Assembly: GCA_041397305.1 (NCBI GenBank)
Contig: JAWKWX010000008.1
Coordinates: 89,060-153,059 of the forward strand
DNA length: 64,000 nucleotides
Direction: 5' to 3'
Origin: TMP-24 sp041397305
GTDB lineage: Bacteria; Pseudomonadota; Alphaproteobacteria; Rhodobacterales; Rhodobacteraceae
Shown here: piece after piece, positions 15,063 to 23,690 of the stretch
Numbering within the stretch: position 1 is the first letter of the stretch
Layout: every line of letters begins with the position of its first letter
The notes under the pieces: model-generated
The model's database searches: none
The model's input: the letters and a program-made list of their open reading frames with translations, nothing else
Told to the model about the DNA's origin: nothing
Position numbers and translations under genes: made by a program

Positions 15063-17021
15063 TCAGAGCGTGATCCGGAAGCGGGCATATCCATCGGCGC
15101 CCTCGCCTGCGGCCTCGATGGTTACACCCTTGATGTCGCTGAGGTATTTGGTGCCGCCCGGCCCGGTGTCGAACAGGAGCGTCGTTCCCGGCAGGGGCGC
15201 GAAGCCCCAGTTTGCATCGGCAGCCGGGTTGATCGTGCCTTGTTCGACAATATAGCGCACGATCACGTCGCGGTTGGTGTCGGGCCCCTCGAAGACGATG
15301 GTTGTCCCGTCCGCGCCGGGGAACTTGCCGCCCCCGCCCGCGCGATAGTTGTTGGTGGCCACGACGAAGCGCCGCGCGGGGTCGATGGGCGCGCCATTGT
15401 AGGCGAGATCCACGATCCGGTTTGCCCCTTCGGCCACCACCGCCCCGTCCTTGTCGAACTTCGAGGGCTGAGAGAGGTCGATCTTGTAGGTCACACCGTC
15501 CATCACGTCGAAATTGTAGCTGGGGAAGTCCGGGTTGATCAGCAGCTGGTCGGCCTGACCGGGGGTGATCTGGTTGAAGATTCCGGCGGATCGTTCCAGC
15601 CAGTCCTTGACCTGCGCCCCGGTGATGACCACCGCCCGCACGGTGTTGGGATATAGATAGAGGTCGGCGACGTTCTTGATCGCCACGTCACCCACCGGGA
15701 CGTCGGTATAATAGTCCGGCCCCTGCCTGCCCCCGGCCTTGAACGGCGCCGCTGCCGACAGAAGCGGCAGGTCGGCATATTCCGTGCCCGCAAGCATCTG
15801 TTTTATATACCACATCTGCGCGATTGACACGATCTGGACCGAAGGATCGTCCGCCACCAGCGCGAAATAGCTGTGGAGCGGCGCTTCGGTCTTGCCCACC
15901 GCGCGGCGGATATAGTCCAGCGTTGCGTCATGTTCGCCCTGCGCTACTGCAAGGACCGCGGGCGTATCCTCGACCAGTGCGGTGATGCTGCGATCCTCGT
16001 TCCGCCTGGAGATCGGCCGCGCCTCGGACGTATGCGAGATCACCTTCCAGCCGTCCGCCTGCTTCTCGAGCAAAAGGTCCACCAGCCCCATATGGCTGCC
16101 CCAGAAGCCCGCCATCACCCCGGGTTTGCCGCCGATGGTCCCCGCCGCGCTGTCGACGCCTGCCAGCGTCTCGAAATCCGGGCCGGGGAAGACGAGGTGG
16201 CTGTGGCCGGTCAGGATCACGTCGATCCCCTCGACTGCTGCCAGGGCTATCGCCGCGTTCTCGGCCCCGTCCGCCGCGTTCGGCTCACCCATGCCGGAAT
16301 GGCAGAGCGCCACGACCAGTTCCGCCCCGTCCTCGCGCATCTGGGGAACCCAGGCCCTGGCCGTCGCCACGATGTCGCGCGCGGTGACGTTCCCTTCCAG
16401 ATGCTTCGCGTCCCAGTTCATGATCTGCGGCGGCACGAAGCCGATCAGGCCGATGCGGATCGCATGTTCCGCCCCCGCCCCGTCCGTTACCTTGCGGTCG
16501 ATGATCGTGTAGGGCGGCAGAAGCGTCTCATCCTCGCGCGGGGTGGCACCCGCGGTCTTGGCGACATTGGCAGAGACCACCGGGAAATTCGCCCCGGCGA
16601 CCGAGTTCAGAAGGAAGCGGAGGCCATAGTTGAACTCGTGATTCCCCAGCGTCGAGCCATCGTAGCCCAGCGTGTTCATCGCCGCGATGACCGGGTGCAT
16701 CTGGCCCGGGTCCATCCCCCGTTCATAGGCGATATAGTCGCCCATCGGGTTGCCCTGCAGGAAATCGCCATTGTCGAGCAGGAGGGAATTCGCCGCCTCG
16801 GCCCGGACGCCCGCGATCAGGCTGGCGGTGCGGGCCAGGCCCACGGTATCGACCGGCTTGTCGGCGTAATAGTCGTACGGAAAAACATGCACATGCAGAT
16901 CCGTCGTCTCCATGATCCGCAAATGCGCCTGACCCGCTTCGGCGCGGACGGCAAACGGATGCAGGATCAGAAGACCGGTCGAACCGGCAATGAACCCGCG
17001 GCGTGTCAGTTGGATAGCCAT
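15063..17021 (-). CDS. cpdB: Periplasmic 2',3'-cyclic-nucleotide 2'-phosphodiesterase/3'-nucleotidase
   Basis: 652 residues. A Tat signal is at the N terminus (TRRGFIAGSTGLLILHPFAVRA), so it is exported folded, presumably with metals bound. The metallophosphatase domain has METTDLHVHVFPYDYY, LLLDNGDFLQGNP, LGNHEFNYG and LTGHSHLVFPG in order. The C-terminal 5'-nucleotidase domain contains NVADLYLYPNTVRAV and NNYRAGGGG. The enzyme breaks down 2',3'-cyclic nucleotides and 3'-nucleotides in the periplasm so that nucleosides and phosphate can be taken up. The start at 17021 has GGAGGG just upstream; the longer frame is discarded. It has its own terminator. Confidence 0.93.
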   Translation of the reverse strand: MAIQLTRRGFIAGSTGLLILHPFAVRAEAGQAHLRIMETTDLHVHVFPYDYYADKPVDTVGLARTASLIAGVRAEAANSLLLDNGDFLQGNPMGDYIAYERGMDPGQMHPVIAAMNTLGYDGSTLGNHEFNYGLRFLLNSVAGANFPVVSANVAKTAGATPREDETLLPPYTIIDRKVTDGAGAEHAIRIGLIGFVPPQIMNWDAKHLEGNVTARDIVATARAWVPQMREDGAELVVALCHSGMGEPNAADGAENAAIALAAVEGIDVILTGHSHLVFPGPDFETLAGVDSAAGTIGGKPGVMAGFWGSHMGLVDLLLEKQADGWKVISHTSEARPISRRNEDRSITALVEDTPAVLAVAQGEHDATLDYIRRAVGKTEAPLHSYFALVADDPSVQIVSIAQMWYIKQMLAGTEYADLPLLSAAAPFKAGGRQGPDYYTDVPVGDVAIKNVADLYLYPNTVRAVVITGAQVKDWLERSAGIFNQITPGQADQLLINPDFPSYNFDVMDGVTYKIDLSQPSKFDKDGAVVAEGANRIVDLAYNGAPIDPARRFVVATNNYRAGGGGKFPGADGTTIVFEGPDTNRDVIVRYIVEQGTINPAADANWGFAPLPGTTLLFDTGPGGTKYLSDIKGVTIEAAGEGADGYARFRITL

Positions 17022-17119
17022 TTTTCCCTCCATAGCAGAACACCATCCTATGGAAGACCTGAAACGGTTGTGTGGCAAGCGCGGGAATCCCGGTCGGCCA
17101 CAATCTGCCGGCACAAAGA

Positions 17120-17151
17120 AAAACCGCGCCGGGTTGCCCCGGCGCGGTTTT
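17120..17151 (-). terminator. Strong intrinsic terminator of the rpsF-rpsR-rplI operon
   Basis: A 14-bp perfect stem, AAAACCGCGCCGGG (17120-17133) and CCCGGCGCGGTTTT (17138-17151), with a 4-nt loop. On the minus strand TTTTTCTTT follows. It sits 22 bases past the rplI stop and also faces cpdB, whose start is at 17021. Confidence 0.92.
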
Positions 17152-17173
17152 CTGTCCCTCGTCTTGTCGAGGA

Positions 17174-17743
17174 TTATTCTTCGGTCGCGGCCGAGCCCAT
17201 TTCGTCGAACAGTTCCGCAATCTCGAAATCGGCGGCGGCTTCGGCTTCTGCGGCAAGCTCGCGCACCGACTTGCCCGAGGCCTGCAGTTCGGCTTCTTCG
17301 GCCGAACGCGCGACGTTCATGGTGATCGTGGCCGACACTTCCGGGTGCAGCACGACGCGGACATCGTGCAGGCCCAGATCCTTGATCGGCTGAAGCAGGA
17401 CGACCTGCTTGCGGTCGATCGAGAAGCCTGCGGCGGTGGCTGCTTCGGCGGCGTCGCGCGGCGTCACCGAACCGTAGAGCGCGCCAGCGTCGGAGGCGGA
17501 GCGGATCACGATGAACTTCTGTCCATCGAGCTTTTCGGCCAGAGCCGAGGCTTCTTTCCTGGTCTCGAGGTTGCGCGCCTCAAGCTGGGCCTTTTGCGTC
17601 TCGAACGACTTGATGTTTGCGTCCGAGGCGCGCAGCGCCTTGCCCTGGGGCAAGAGGAAGTTGCGGGCATAGCCGTCTTTCACTTTGACGACTTCGCCCA
17701 TCTGGCCAAGCTTGGCCACGCGTTCAAGAAGGATGACTTGCAT
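17174..17743 (-). CDS. rplI: 50S ribosomal protein L9
   Basis: A 189-residue L9, a two-domain 23S rRNA-binding protein joined by a long helix. The N domain is MQVILLERVAKLGQMGEVVKVKDGYARNFLLPQGKA, the linker is rich in Lys and Glu, and the C domain includes SVTPRDAAEAATAAGF. A ~35-residue acidic tail (AAEAEAAADFEIAELFDEMG) extends beyond the usual ~150 residues, as in other alphaproteobacteria. It is last in the operon behind rpsR, 12 bases away, and ends at a strong terminator. Confidence 0.98.
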   Translation of the reverse strand: MQVILLERVAKLGQMGEVVKVKDGYARNFLLPQGKALRASDANIKSFETQKAQLEARNLETRKEASALAEKLDGQKFIVIRSASDAGALYGSVTPRDAAEAATAAGFSIDRKQVVLLQPIKDLGLHDVRVVLHPEVSATITMNVARSAEEAELQASGKSVRELAAEAEAAADFEIAELFDEMGSAATEE

Positions 17744-17755
17744 GGGGGTCGCTCC

Positions 17756-17983
17756 TTATTTCACGGCATAGGGCAAGAGGGCGAGGAAGCGGGCGCGCTT
17801 GATGGCCTGGGCCAGTTCGCGCTGCTTCTTGGCCGAGACGGCGGTGATGCGGGCCGGCACGATCTTGCCGCGCTCGGAAATATAGCGCTGCAGCAGACGC
17901 ACGTCCTTGTAGTCGATCTTCGGCGCGTTGTCGCCCGAGAACGGGCAGACCTTGCGGCGGCGGAAGAAGGGTTTGTTCGCCAT
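17756..17983 (-). CDS. rpsR: 30S ribosomal protein S18
   Basis: 75 residues and full length. The signature KIDYKDVRLLQRYISERGKI, PARITAVSAKKQREL and AIKRARFLALLPY is unmistakable. S18 binds S6 on the platform of the small subunit, matching its place directly after rpsF (26 bases). The upstream AAAGGAT provides a ribosome site. It keeps a single Cys in KVCPFSG. Confidence 0.98.
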   Translation of the reverse strand: MANKPFFRRRKVCPFSGDNAPKIDYKDVRLLQRYISERGKIVPARITAVSAKKQRELAQAIKRARFLALLPYAVK

Positions 17984-18009
17984 TTTTCTATCCTTTCAAC
18001 AAGCCGGGC

Positions 18010-18453
18010 TCAGCGACGGTCGCCGAACGAGCGGCGCTCGCCGCCACGGTCACCGCCGCGGTCGCCACCACGATCACCGCGGTCGAAGCGGGGACGGTCG
18101 CCGCCTTCGCGGTCGCCGCGCTCGCGCTCGTCGCGCTTCTGCATCTGTACCGAGGGGCCTTCCTCATGGGTGTCGACCTTGATCGACATCACGCGCATCA
18201 CGTCGTCATGCAGACGCGCCAGACGCTCCATCTCCTGCACGGCCGTGGCGGGCGCGTCGGTGCGGAAGAAGGCATAGTGGCCCTTGCGGTTCTTGTTGAT
18301 CTTGTAAGCCATCGTCTTCACGCCCCAGTATTCGGTGCCGACGACCTTGCCGCCGTTGTCCGAGAGGACCGTGGAGAAATGTTCGATGAGGCCTTCGGCC
18401 TGCGCGTTCGACAGATCCTGACGCGCGATCAGCACATGCTCGTAAAGCGGCAT
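18010..18453 (-). CDS. rpsF: 30S ribosomal protein S6
   Basis: 147 residues. The S6 fold occupies residues 1-~100 (MPLYEHVLIARQDLSNAQAE, KTMAYKINKNRKGHYAFF, DVMRVMSIKVD). The tail from ~108 is a low-complexity run of RGD/GGD units, encoded by repeated GC-rich DNA at 18010-18120; such tails are common in Rhodobacterales S6 but of unknown use. It is first in the rpsF-rpsR-rplI operon, with an AAAGGAAT ribosome site. Confidence 0.98.
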   Translation of the reverse strand: MPLYEHVLIARQDLSNAQAEGLIEHFSTVLSDNGGKVVGTEYWGVKTMAYKINKNRKGHYAFFRTDAPATAVQEMERLARLHDDVMRVMSIKVDTHEEGPSVQMQKRDERERGDREGGDRPRFDRGDRGGDRGGDRGGERRSFGDRR

Positions 18454-18592
18454 GGCATTCCTTTCGTCTCGGGCGGCTTCACGGGCGGGTCTGACCTTCC
18501 GCGACCCGATGGGAGAGGCTTCGCCGGTTGAAGTGATTGGCGGAAGGATGGGGCCTTATACAGATTTGGCCGCAGGGTGCAAGGGTCGGTCG

Positions 18593-19285
18593 TCAGGCGA
18601 CACGGCGCGACATGACGGCAAAGGTGCTCAGCCCCAGCCAGCGGTCGATCGTCCGCGCGATCGCCTTATCGCCGTCGATCATCAGCCGCCCGGCCGTCCG
18701 TTCCTCGCCCAGGGACGTGATTCCCATCCAGACCGAGGTCATCGACCGCAACGATCCGGTGATCAGCAGATCGACCTCGAAGCCCGGGTCGATCTTGCAC
18801 AGGTCGACCTCGCCCTCTTCGACGACCAGCCACCATTGGCGGTCGCCTTCGACAAGTTCTGGATACAGAAACTGAATCGTGCAGCGTCGCCCGGGCAGCG
18901 GGGCGGGTTTCAGGTTCCGCCGCATGTCCCACATCAACAGAGAAGGGTCGAGATTCTTCAGTGAAAGCCTGGATTCGATCCAGCGATGGCCCCATTCGCC
19001 CAGGCCGATGATCAAGGGCTCCAAATCGCGTCCCATGGGGGTCAGCCGATATTCGCTGCCACCCGAACCCAGATCGACACTGGCGATGACTCCGGCCTCT
19101 TCCAGCTCTTTCAGTCGCTTTGACAGAAGGGTCGGTGACATCTTCGGCACGCCCCGCCGCAGGTCGTTGAAACGGGTGGACCCACAGAGAAACTCACGCA
19201 ATATCAAAGCTGTCCAGCGGGTGCAGACGACTTCGGCCGCCATCGAAACCGGGCAGAACTGCCCATAGCCTCCTCGTTCGGTCAT
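18593..19285 (-). CDS. HxlR-family regulator with a C-terminal SCP2-like domain
   Basis: 230 residues. Residues ~8-100 are an HxlR-type winged helix (CPVSMAAEVVCTRWTALILREFLCGSTRFNDLRRGVP, MSPTLLSKRLKELEEAGVI, YRLTPMGRDLEPLI). Residues ~125-225 resemble the SCP2 sterol- or lipid-carrier fold (ITGSLRSMTSVWMGITSLGEERTAGRLMIDGD), which could bind a hydrophobic ligand. The start at 19285 has GGAGGG in front. It is divergent from an acyl-CoA dehydrogenase across 136 bases, so it probably controls that gene and itself in response to an acyl or lipid signal (inference). Confidence 0.88.
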   Translation of the reverse strand: MTERGGYGQFCPVSMAAEVVCTRWTALILREFLCGSTRFNDLRRGVPKMSPTLLSKRLKELEEAGVIASVDLGSGGSEYRLTPMGRDLEPLIIGLGEWGHRWIESRLSLKNLDPSLLMWDMRRNLKPAPLPGRRCTIQFLYPELVEGDRQWWLVVEEGEVDLCKIDPGFEVDLLITGSLRSMTSVWMGITSLGEERTAGRLMIDGDKAIARTIDRWLGLSTFAVMSRRVA

Positions 19286-19421
19286 GATCCCTCCACGCAA
19301 GATGCCAGCATAGCACAACGCGACAGACAGACCTAGCGCCGCTACAGTTCCTGAACTTGAGAGACGGCGGGCAGGGGCGGATGGTGACGCTATCAGTTTG
19401 CCGAACAAGGGAGTAGTGGCA

Positions 19422-20573
19422 ATGACAATGGCAGTATTGCATCGGGAGGATCAGGCAATAGGGCACGAGACCCTGGCCGCAAAAGCCGACCGGCTGGCCC
19501 AGGACTGCGCGTCGCGGGCCGAAGCGCATGACCGCGACGAAAGTTTCGTGGCCGAAAACTATGAAAGGCTGAAGGCCGAAGGGTTGATCGCGGCGGCAGT
19601 TCCAAAGGAGCTCGGCGGCCTCGGCGCCGAAGTGGGTGAAATGGCCGATGTCGTGCGCAGGCTCGCGCATGGCTGTGGGTCCACGGCGCTCGCCTTTTCC
19701 ATGCACACCCACCAGGTGGTGATCCCGGCCTGGCGCTGGCGTCACCAGCCGCAGGCGGTGCCCAAGGTCGAGTCGCTTCTGAAGATGGTGGCCGAGAAGA
19801 ACATCGTGCTTCTGTCCTCCGGCGGCGGCGACTGGATCGGGGGTTCGGGTCGGGCCGAGAAGGCCGAGGGCGGCTGGCGCATCCATGCCCGCAAGGGGTT
19901 CGTGTCGGGCGCGCCCGCCGGAACCATCCTCATGACCACCGCCATCTCGGACGAGGGCATCCTGCATTTCGGCCTGCCTATGGCGGCGCCGGAGGTCAAG
20001 CGCCTGGACACCTGGCACACGATGGGCATGCGCGGCACCGGGTCCGAGGATGTCGAGATCGACGGCTTCTTCCTGCCCGACGACAAGGTCGCGCTGAAAC
20101 GTCCGGCGGGCGAATGGCATCCGCTCTTCCAGATCATCGCGACGCTTGCCTTCCCGCTGATCTACGGCGCCTATCTCGGGGTCGCTGAAAGCGCCCGCGA
20201 CATCGCGCTGAACATGGCCCGCAGCCGCAAGGGCGAGGCGCGCCAGCCCCGGCTGGTGGGCGAGATGGAAACAACCCTGCGTGCCGCCCAGATGGCGCAC
20301 CGGCTTATGGTCACGACGGCCGGGACGATGGCGCCATCGGCTGAGAGTGTCAGCGAGGTGATGATCGGTCGCCAGCTGGTCGAGCAAAACGCGATCCGCA
20401 CCGTCGAACTGGCGATGGAGGTTGCAGCCGGTCAGGGCTTCTACCGTGCCGCCGGTCTCGAACGGCGCTTCCGCGACGTGCAGGGCGCGCGCTACCACCC
20501 GATGCGGCGCGAGGTGCAAAGGCTCTACACAGGGTCGATCACGCTCGGCGATCCGGTCGAGAGGATCTATTGA
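19422..20573 (+). CDS. Acyl-CoA dehydrogenase family protein
   Basis: A 383-residue flavoprotein of the acyl-CoA dehydrogenase fold. The N-terminal helical domain contains LKAEGLIAAAVPKELGGLGAE, the middle beta domain contains GGWRIHARKGFVSGA and DTWHTMGMRGTGSEDVEIDGFF, and the C-terminal helical domain ends YHPMRREVQRLYTGSITLGDPVERIY. The last stretch replaces the usual Arg-Asp-Ile-Glu region, so it may belong to the monooxygenase or desulfurisation-like branch rather than a classical beta-oxidation enzyme. The start at 19422 follows AAGGGAG (19407-19413). It is divergent from the HxlR-SCP2 regulator. Confidence 0.88.
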   Translation: MTMAVLHREDQAIGHETLAAKADRLAQDCASRAEAHDRDESFVAENYERLKAEGLIAAAVPKELGGLGAEVGEMADVVRRLAHGCGSTALAFSMHTHQVVIPAWRWRHQPQAVPKVESLLKMVAEKNIVLLSSGGGDWIGGSGRAEKAEGGWRIHARKGFVSGAPAGTILMTTAISDEGILHFGLPMAAPEVKRLDTWHTMGMRGTGSEDVEIDGFFLPDDKVALKRPAGEWHPLFQIIATLAFPLIYGAYLGVAESARDIALNMARSRKGEARQPRLVGEMETTLRAAQMAHRLMVTTAGTMAPSAESVSEVMIGRQLVEQNAIRTVELAMEVAAGQGFYRAAGLERRFRDVQGARYHPMRREVQRLYTGSITLGDPVERIY

Positions 20574-20792
20574 AACTGCCGGGCGGGCCGCGCGAATGAC
20601 CGTCGGCCCGCCTGCACCGGATGTTTGTCTGCGAACAGGTCGTGTGGGGATGTGCCGAATTGTCGGCTGCGCGGCGGATCGCCTAATCCTGTCGCGACGA
20701 TTACCCGGCCGGAGATTTCCAATGACTGTCCTGATGCTTCCGGCGGCCCGTAGCCTTTTCGGCCCGCATTTCGAACCGCTTCGGGGGCCCGC

Positions 20793-21305
20793 ATGATCAC
20801 GACACCGACGAACACCGGCGCAGTGAAACGCGAAGGGGCGGTGATCGGCTTCGTCCGGCTGACCGCGATCGCGCCCGAGGCGATCCTCGATCACATGTCC
20901 GATCCGCGGATGGCCATGCACATGCCGCTTCTGACCGAGCCATGGACGCCGGAAATGGTCGCGGGGTTCGTCGCCGCGAAGGAGGCCACCTGGCAGCGCG
21001 ACGGGCTCGGTCACTGGGCCTTTCTCGCCGACGGGCGCTATGTCGGCTGGGGCGGGTTCCAGAAGGAGGGCGAGGAATGGGACTTTGGCCTCGTGTTGCG
21101 ACCCGATGCCTTCGGCCTCGGCATGGTCATCGCGCGCATGGCGCTTGATTTTGCGCGTGCGGATGCCCGGATACCGTTCGTCACATTTCTCTTGCCGCCC
21201 TCGCGCCGCCATCTTGGCGCACTTGCGCGGCTCGGCGCGGTCGAGATCGACCAGATCGACTATGAGGGCGAACGCTTCCGCAAGTTCCGCCTTGATACGC
21301 TCTGA
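20793..21305 (+). CDS. GNAT-family N-acetyltransferase
   Basis: A 170-residue GNAT-fold protein. The N-terminal half reads VIGFVRLTAIAPEAILDHMSDPRMAMHMPLL, and motif A-like DFGLVLRPDAFGLGMVIARMALDFARADA provides the acetyl-CoA region, in a weakened form. The substrate is unknown. The stop codon directly abuts the stop of the convergent b561-YceI gene (the joint reads TGATCA), leaving no room for a terminator between them. The 219 bases before it hold no recognisable gene. Confidence 0.75.
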   Translation: MITTPTNTGAVKREGAVIGFVRLTAIAPEAILDHMSDPRMAMHMPLLTEPWTPEMVAGFVAAKEATWQRDGLGHWAFLADGRYVGWGGFQKEGEEWDFGLVLRPDAFGLGMVIARMALDFARADARIPFVTFLLPPSRRHLGALARLGAVEIDQIDYEGERFRKFRLDTL

Positions 21306-22484
21306 TCAGCCGCCGCGCCGCGCCGTCAGCGCGATATCGACGCGCACAGCGAAGCCGACCGTGGTTTCGTCGGGATAGCTCGGCCCCATGCCGAAATCGC
21401 GCCGGTCGAGGGTGACGGTCCCGGCCGCCGTCGCCTGATCGCCGTCTATGGCCAGGGTGAAGGGCAGCGTGACCGGCACCTCCCTGCCGCGCAGAGCGAG
21501 CGTGCCGCGCGCGGTCGGCATGCCCGCTTCATCGGCGATTGTCGCGGCGAACCTTGCCTCGGGGAAGGCGGCACGATCGAAGAATTCCGGCCCTGCCGCC
21601 TGTTCGGTGACGGCGCCGATCGTCATGCCCGCGAGTGGGATCGTCACCTCGGTCTCGCCGGTCCGGCTTTCGGGGTCATAGCTGATACGGGCACTCCAGT
21701 CCGCGAACCTGCCGGTCACCTCCTGACCCATCTGGCGGACGGTGAAGGTGATCGTGCCCTCGCTCACGGCCCAGTTGCCGCCGGTGGCGGTCGCGACCGC
21801 CGCAGGGTTTTCCCCGCGCGGGGGCGGCGCGAAGGCGAGGACCGCGGCGATCAGCGCGCCCCAGACCGCAAGCGACAGAAGCGCGGGGCGGCGGCCTGTC
21901 TCTGACGTGCCGCTGCCGGCGGCGCGGCCGGTGATCATCCGCGCGAGCGTGCCGTCGCGGTCAAGGAGCGCATGTTTCAGCGCACCCGCGACATGAAGGA
22001 CGATCGACAGGATCAGGAGTTTCGAGGCTGCGCCATGGACCGCGCTTGCGACATGGGCGAGGCTCTCGGACTTCGGCACGAAGGGCAGCGACTGGCCGAT
22101 GGGCCAGAGGATCGGCGCGAAGCCGGTCGAGGCCGCATGTCCGATCCACCCCGAGAGCGGCAGGACGAGGATCGCGGCATAAAGCGACCAGTGGACGGCC
22201 TCCGCCAGAAAGGTCTCCAGACGCCGTTCGGGGTGAATGGGTGCGGGTTTCGGTTGCGTCATCGCCCAGAGGATCCGCGCGAGTGCAAGCGCGAAGACGG
22301 CAACACCGATGGTCTTGTGGGCCGAATAGACGCGCGCCAGAAGCGCCGCGTCGGCGTCCGAGCCGCGCGGCAGCCCCTCGGCCCACCAGGCAAGAGGGAT
22401 GTTCGCGAGAATGAGGAGCGCCACGGCCCAGTGCAGCAGGCGGGCGGCGCTGCCGTAGGAGCGGGCGGTGTTGGACAGTGGCAT
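21306..22484 (-). CDS. Cytochrome b561 - YceI fusion protein
   Basis: 392 residues with two domains. Residues ~1-185 are a four-helix di-haem cytochrome b561 (RLLHWAVALLILANIPLAWW, YSAHKTIGVAVFALALARI, EAVHWSLYAAILVLPLSGWIGH, LILSIVLHVAGALKH supply the His ligands). A fifth hydrophobic segment (~200-218) leads to a periplasmic YceI lipocalin-like domain (residues ~235-390: NWAVSEGTITFTVRQMGQEVTGRF to LDRRDFGMGPSYPDETTVGFAVRVDIAL). YceI domains bind polyprenoid lipids, so the fusion may couple membrane electron transfer to a bound quinone-like molecule; this is an inference. Confidence 0.9.
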   Translation of the reverse strand: MPLSNTARSYGSAARLLHWAVALLILANIPLAWWAEGLPRGSDADAALLARVYSAHKTIGVAVFALALARILWAMTQPKPAPIHPERRLETFLAEAVHWSLYAAILVLPLSGWIGHAASTGFAPILWPIGQSLPFVPKSESLAHVASAVHGAASKLLILSIVLHVAGALKHALLDRDGTLARMITGRAAGSGTSETGRRPALLSLAVWGALIAAVLAFAPPPRGENPAAVATATGGNWAVSEGTITFTVRQMGQEVTGRFADWSARISYDPESRTGETEVTIPLAGMTIGAVTEQAAGPEFFDRAAFPEARFAATIADEAGMPTARGTLALRGREVPVTLPFTLAIDGDQATAAGTVTLDRRDFGMGPSYPDETTVGFAVRVDIALTARRGG

Positions 22485-22695
22485 GGTGTCGCTTCCGATG
22501 CTGCGGACCCGGGGATTGGGGCGAAGATAGGCCGCGCTTGCCGTTGGTGGAAGGCGTCAGTTGCACAGGTCCTGTGCGACGCAACCCGCAGGCGGCGCGC
22601 GGCAATCGGCGCGTTGCAGCGCGGGGCGATGCGGGGTATGGGGCGGGAAACGGCCATGAATTGGCCAGGTGCTGGCGGCGACCGAGGGGAGTGAG

Positions 22696-23622
22696 ATGAA
22701 GGCATTCGTATTTCCGGGGCAGGGGGCGCAGGTCGTGGGCATGGGCCGCGCGCTCGCCGATGCCTATCCGGCCGCGCGCGCGGTCTTCGACGAGGTCGAT
22801 GCGGCGCTGGGCGAGAAGCTTTCCACTCTCATATGGGAGGGCGACCAGGAGACCCTGACACTGACCCAGAACGCCCAGCCGGCGCTGATGGCCACATCCA
22901 TTGCCGCGCTGCGGGCGCTGGAGGCGGACGGATATGCGGTGACGGACGCGGCCTTCGTCGCGGGTCATTCGCTTGGCGAATATTCCGCGCTTTGCGCCGC
23001 AGGCGCGATTGGCCTGTCGGATACCGCAAAGCTTCTGCGCATCCGCGGCCAGGCGATGCAGGCTGCCGTTCCCGTCGGCATCGGCGCGATGGCCGCGCTG
23101 CTCGGCCTTGATTTCGCCGCCGCCGATGCGGTCGCGAAAGAGGCGGCGCAGGGCGAGGTCTGCCAGGCCGCGAATGACAATGACCCGGCGCAGGTCGTGG
23201 TCTCGGGCCACAGGGGTGCCGTCGAGAGGGCGCTCGAGATTGCCAAGGCCAGAGGCGCCAAGCGGGCGATCCTTCTGCCGGTGTCCGCGCCCTTCCACTG
23301 CGCGCTCATGCAGCCCGCCGCCGACCGGATGGCCGAGGCGCTGGCCTCGGTCGAGGTGAAGGCGCCCGCGGTACCGGTCGTGGCCAATGTGCTGGCCTCG
23401 GCCAACAGCGACGCAGGCGCAATCCGCGAGCTTCTCGTCCGGCAGGTGACCGGTTCGGTCCGCTGGCGAGAGTCGGTCGAATGGATGGCCGCGCAGGGCG
23501 TCACCGAATTCTGGGAAGTGGGCGCAGGCAAGGCGCTCTCGGGCATGATCCGGCGGATCGCGAAGGACGCAACCTGCAAGGCGGTCGGCGCGCCGGAAGA
23601 TATCGCGGGCCTTTCGGCCTGA
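22696..23622 (+). CDS. fabD: Malonyl-CoA:ACP transacylase FabD
   Basis: A 308-residue enzyme that loads malonyl groups onto acyl carrier protein for fatty-acid synthesis. It starts AFVFPGQGAQVVGMG; the nucleophile elbow GHSLGEYSALCAAG gives Ser92; the Arg loop is LRIRGQAMQAAVP and the catalytic His is in SAPFHCALM. GGGGAGTGAG before 22696 marks the start. fabG follows 68 bases later in the same direction, the normal fab order, but acpP and fabF are not in the window. Confidence 0.97.
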   Translation: MKAFVFPGQGAQVVGMGRALADAYPAARAVFDEVDAALGEKLSTLIWEGDQETLTLTQNAQPALMATSIAALRALEADGYAVTDAAFVAGHSLGEYSALCAAGAIGLSDTAKLLRIRGQAMQAAVPVGIGAMAALLGLDFAAADAVAKEAAQGEVCQAANDNDPAQVVVSGHRGAVERALEIAKARGAKRAILLPVSAPFHCALMQPAADRMAEALASVEVKAPAVPVVANVLASANSDAGAIRELLVRQVTGSVRWRESVEWMAAQGVTEFWEVGAGKALSGMIRRIAKDATCKAVGAPEDIAGLSA

Positions 23623-23690
23623 GGCGGGGAGGGCGCTGCCCTCCCCGCACCCCACCCGGGAAATTTGCAAACGGAAGAAATGAGGGCGAC

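Noticed and set aside
18010..18120. GC-rich tandem repeat as a separate element
   Set aside because: It encodes the RGD/GGD-rich tail of ribosomal protein S6, in frame.
19194..21212. 672-codon open frame on the - strand
   Set aside because: It covers the acyl-CoA dehydrogenase and GNAT genes in antisense and runs into the HxlR gene; no family features.
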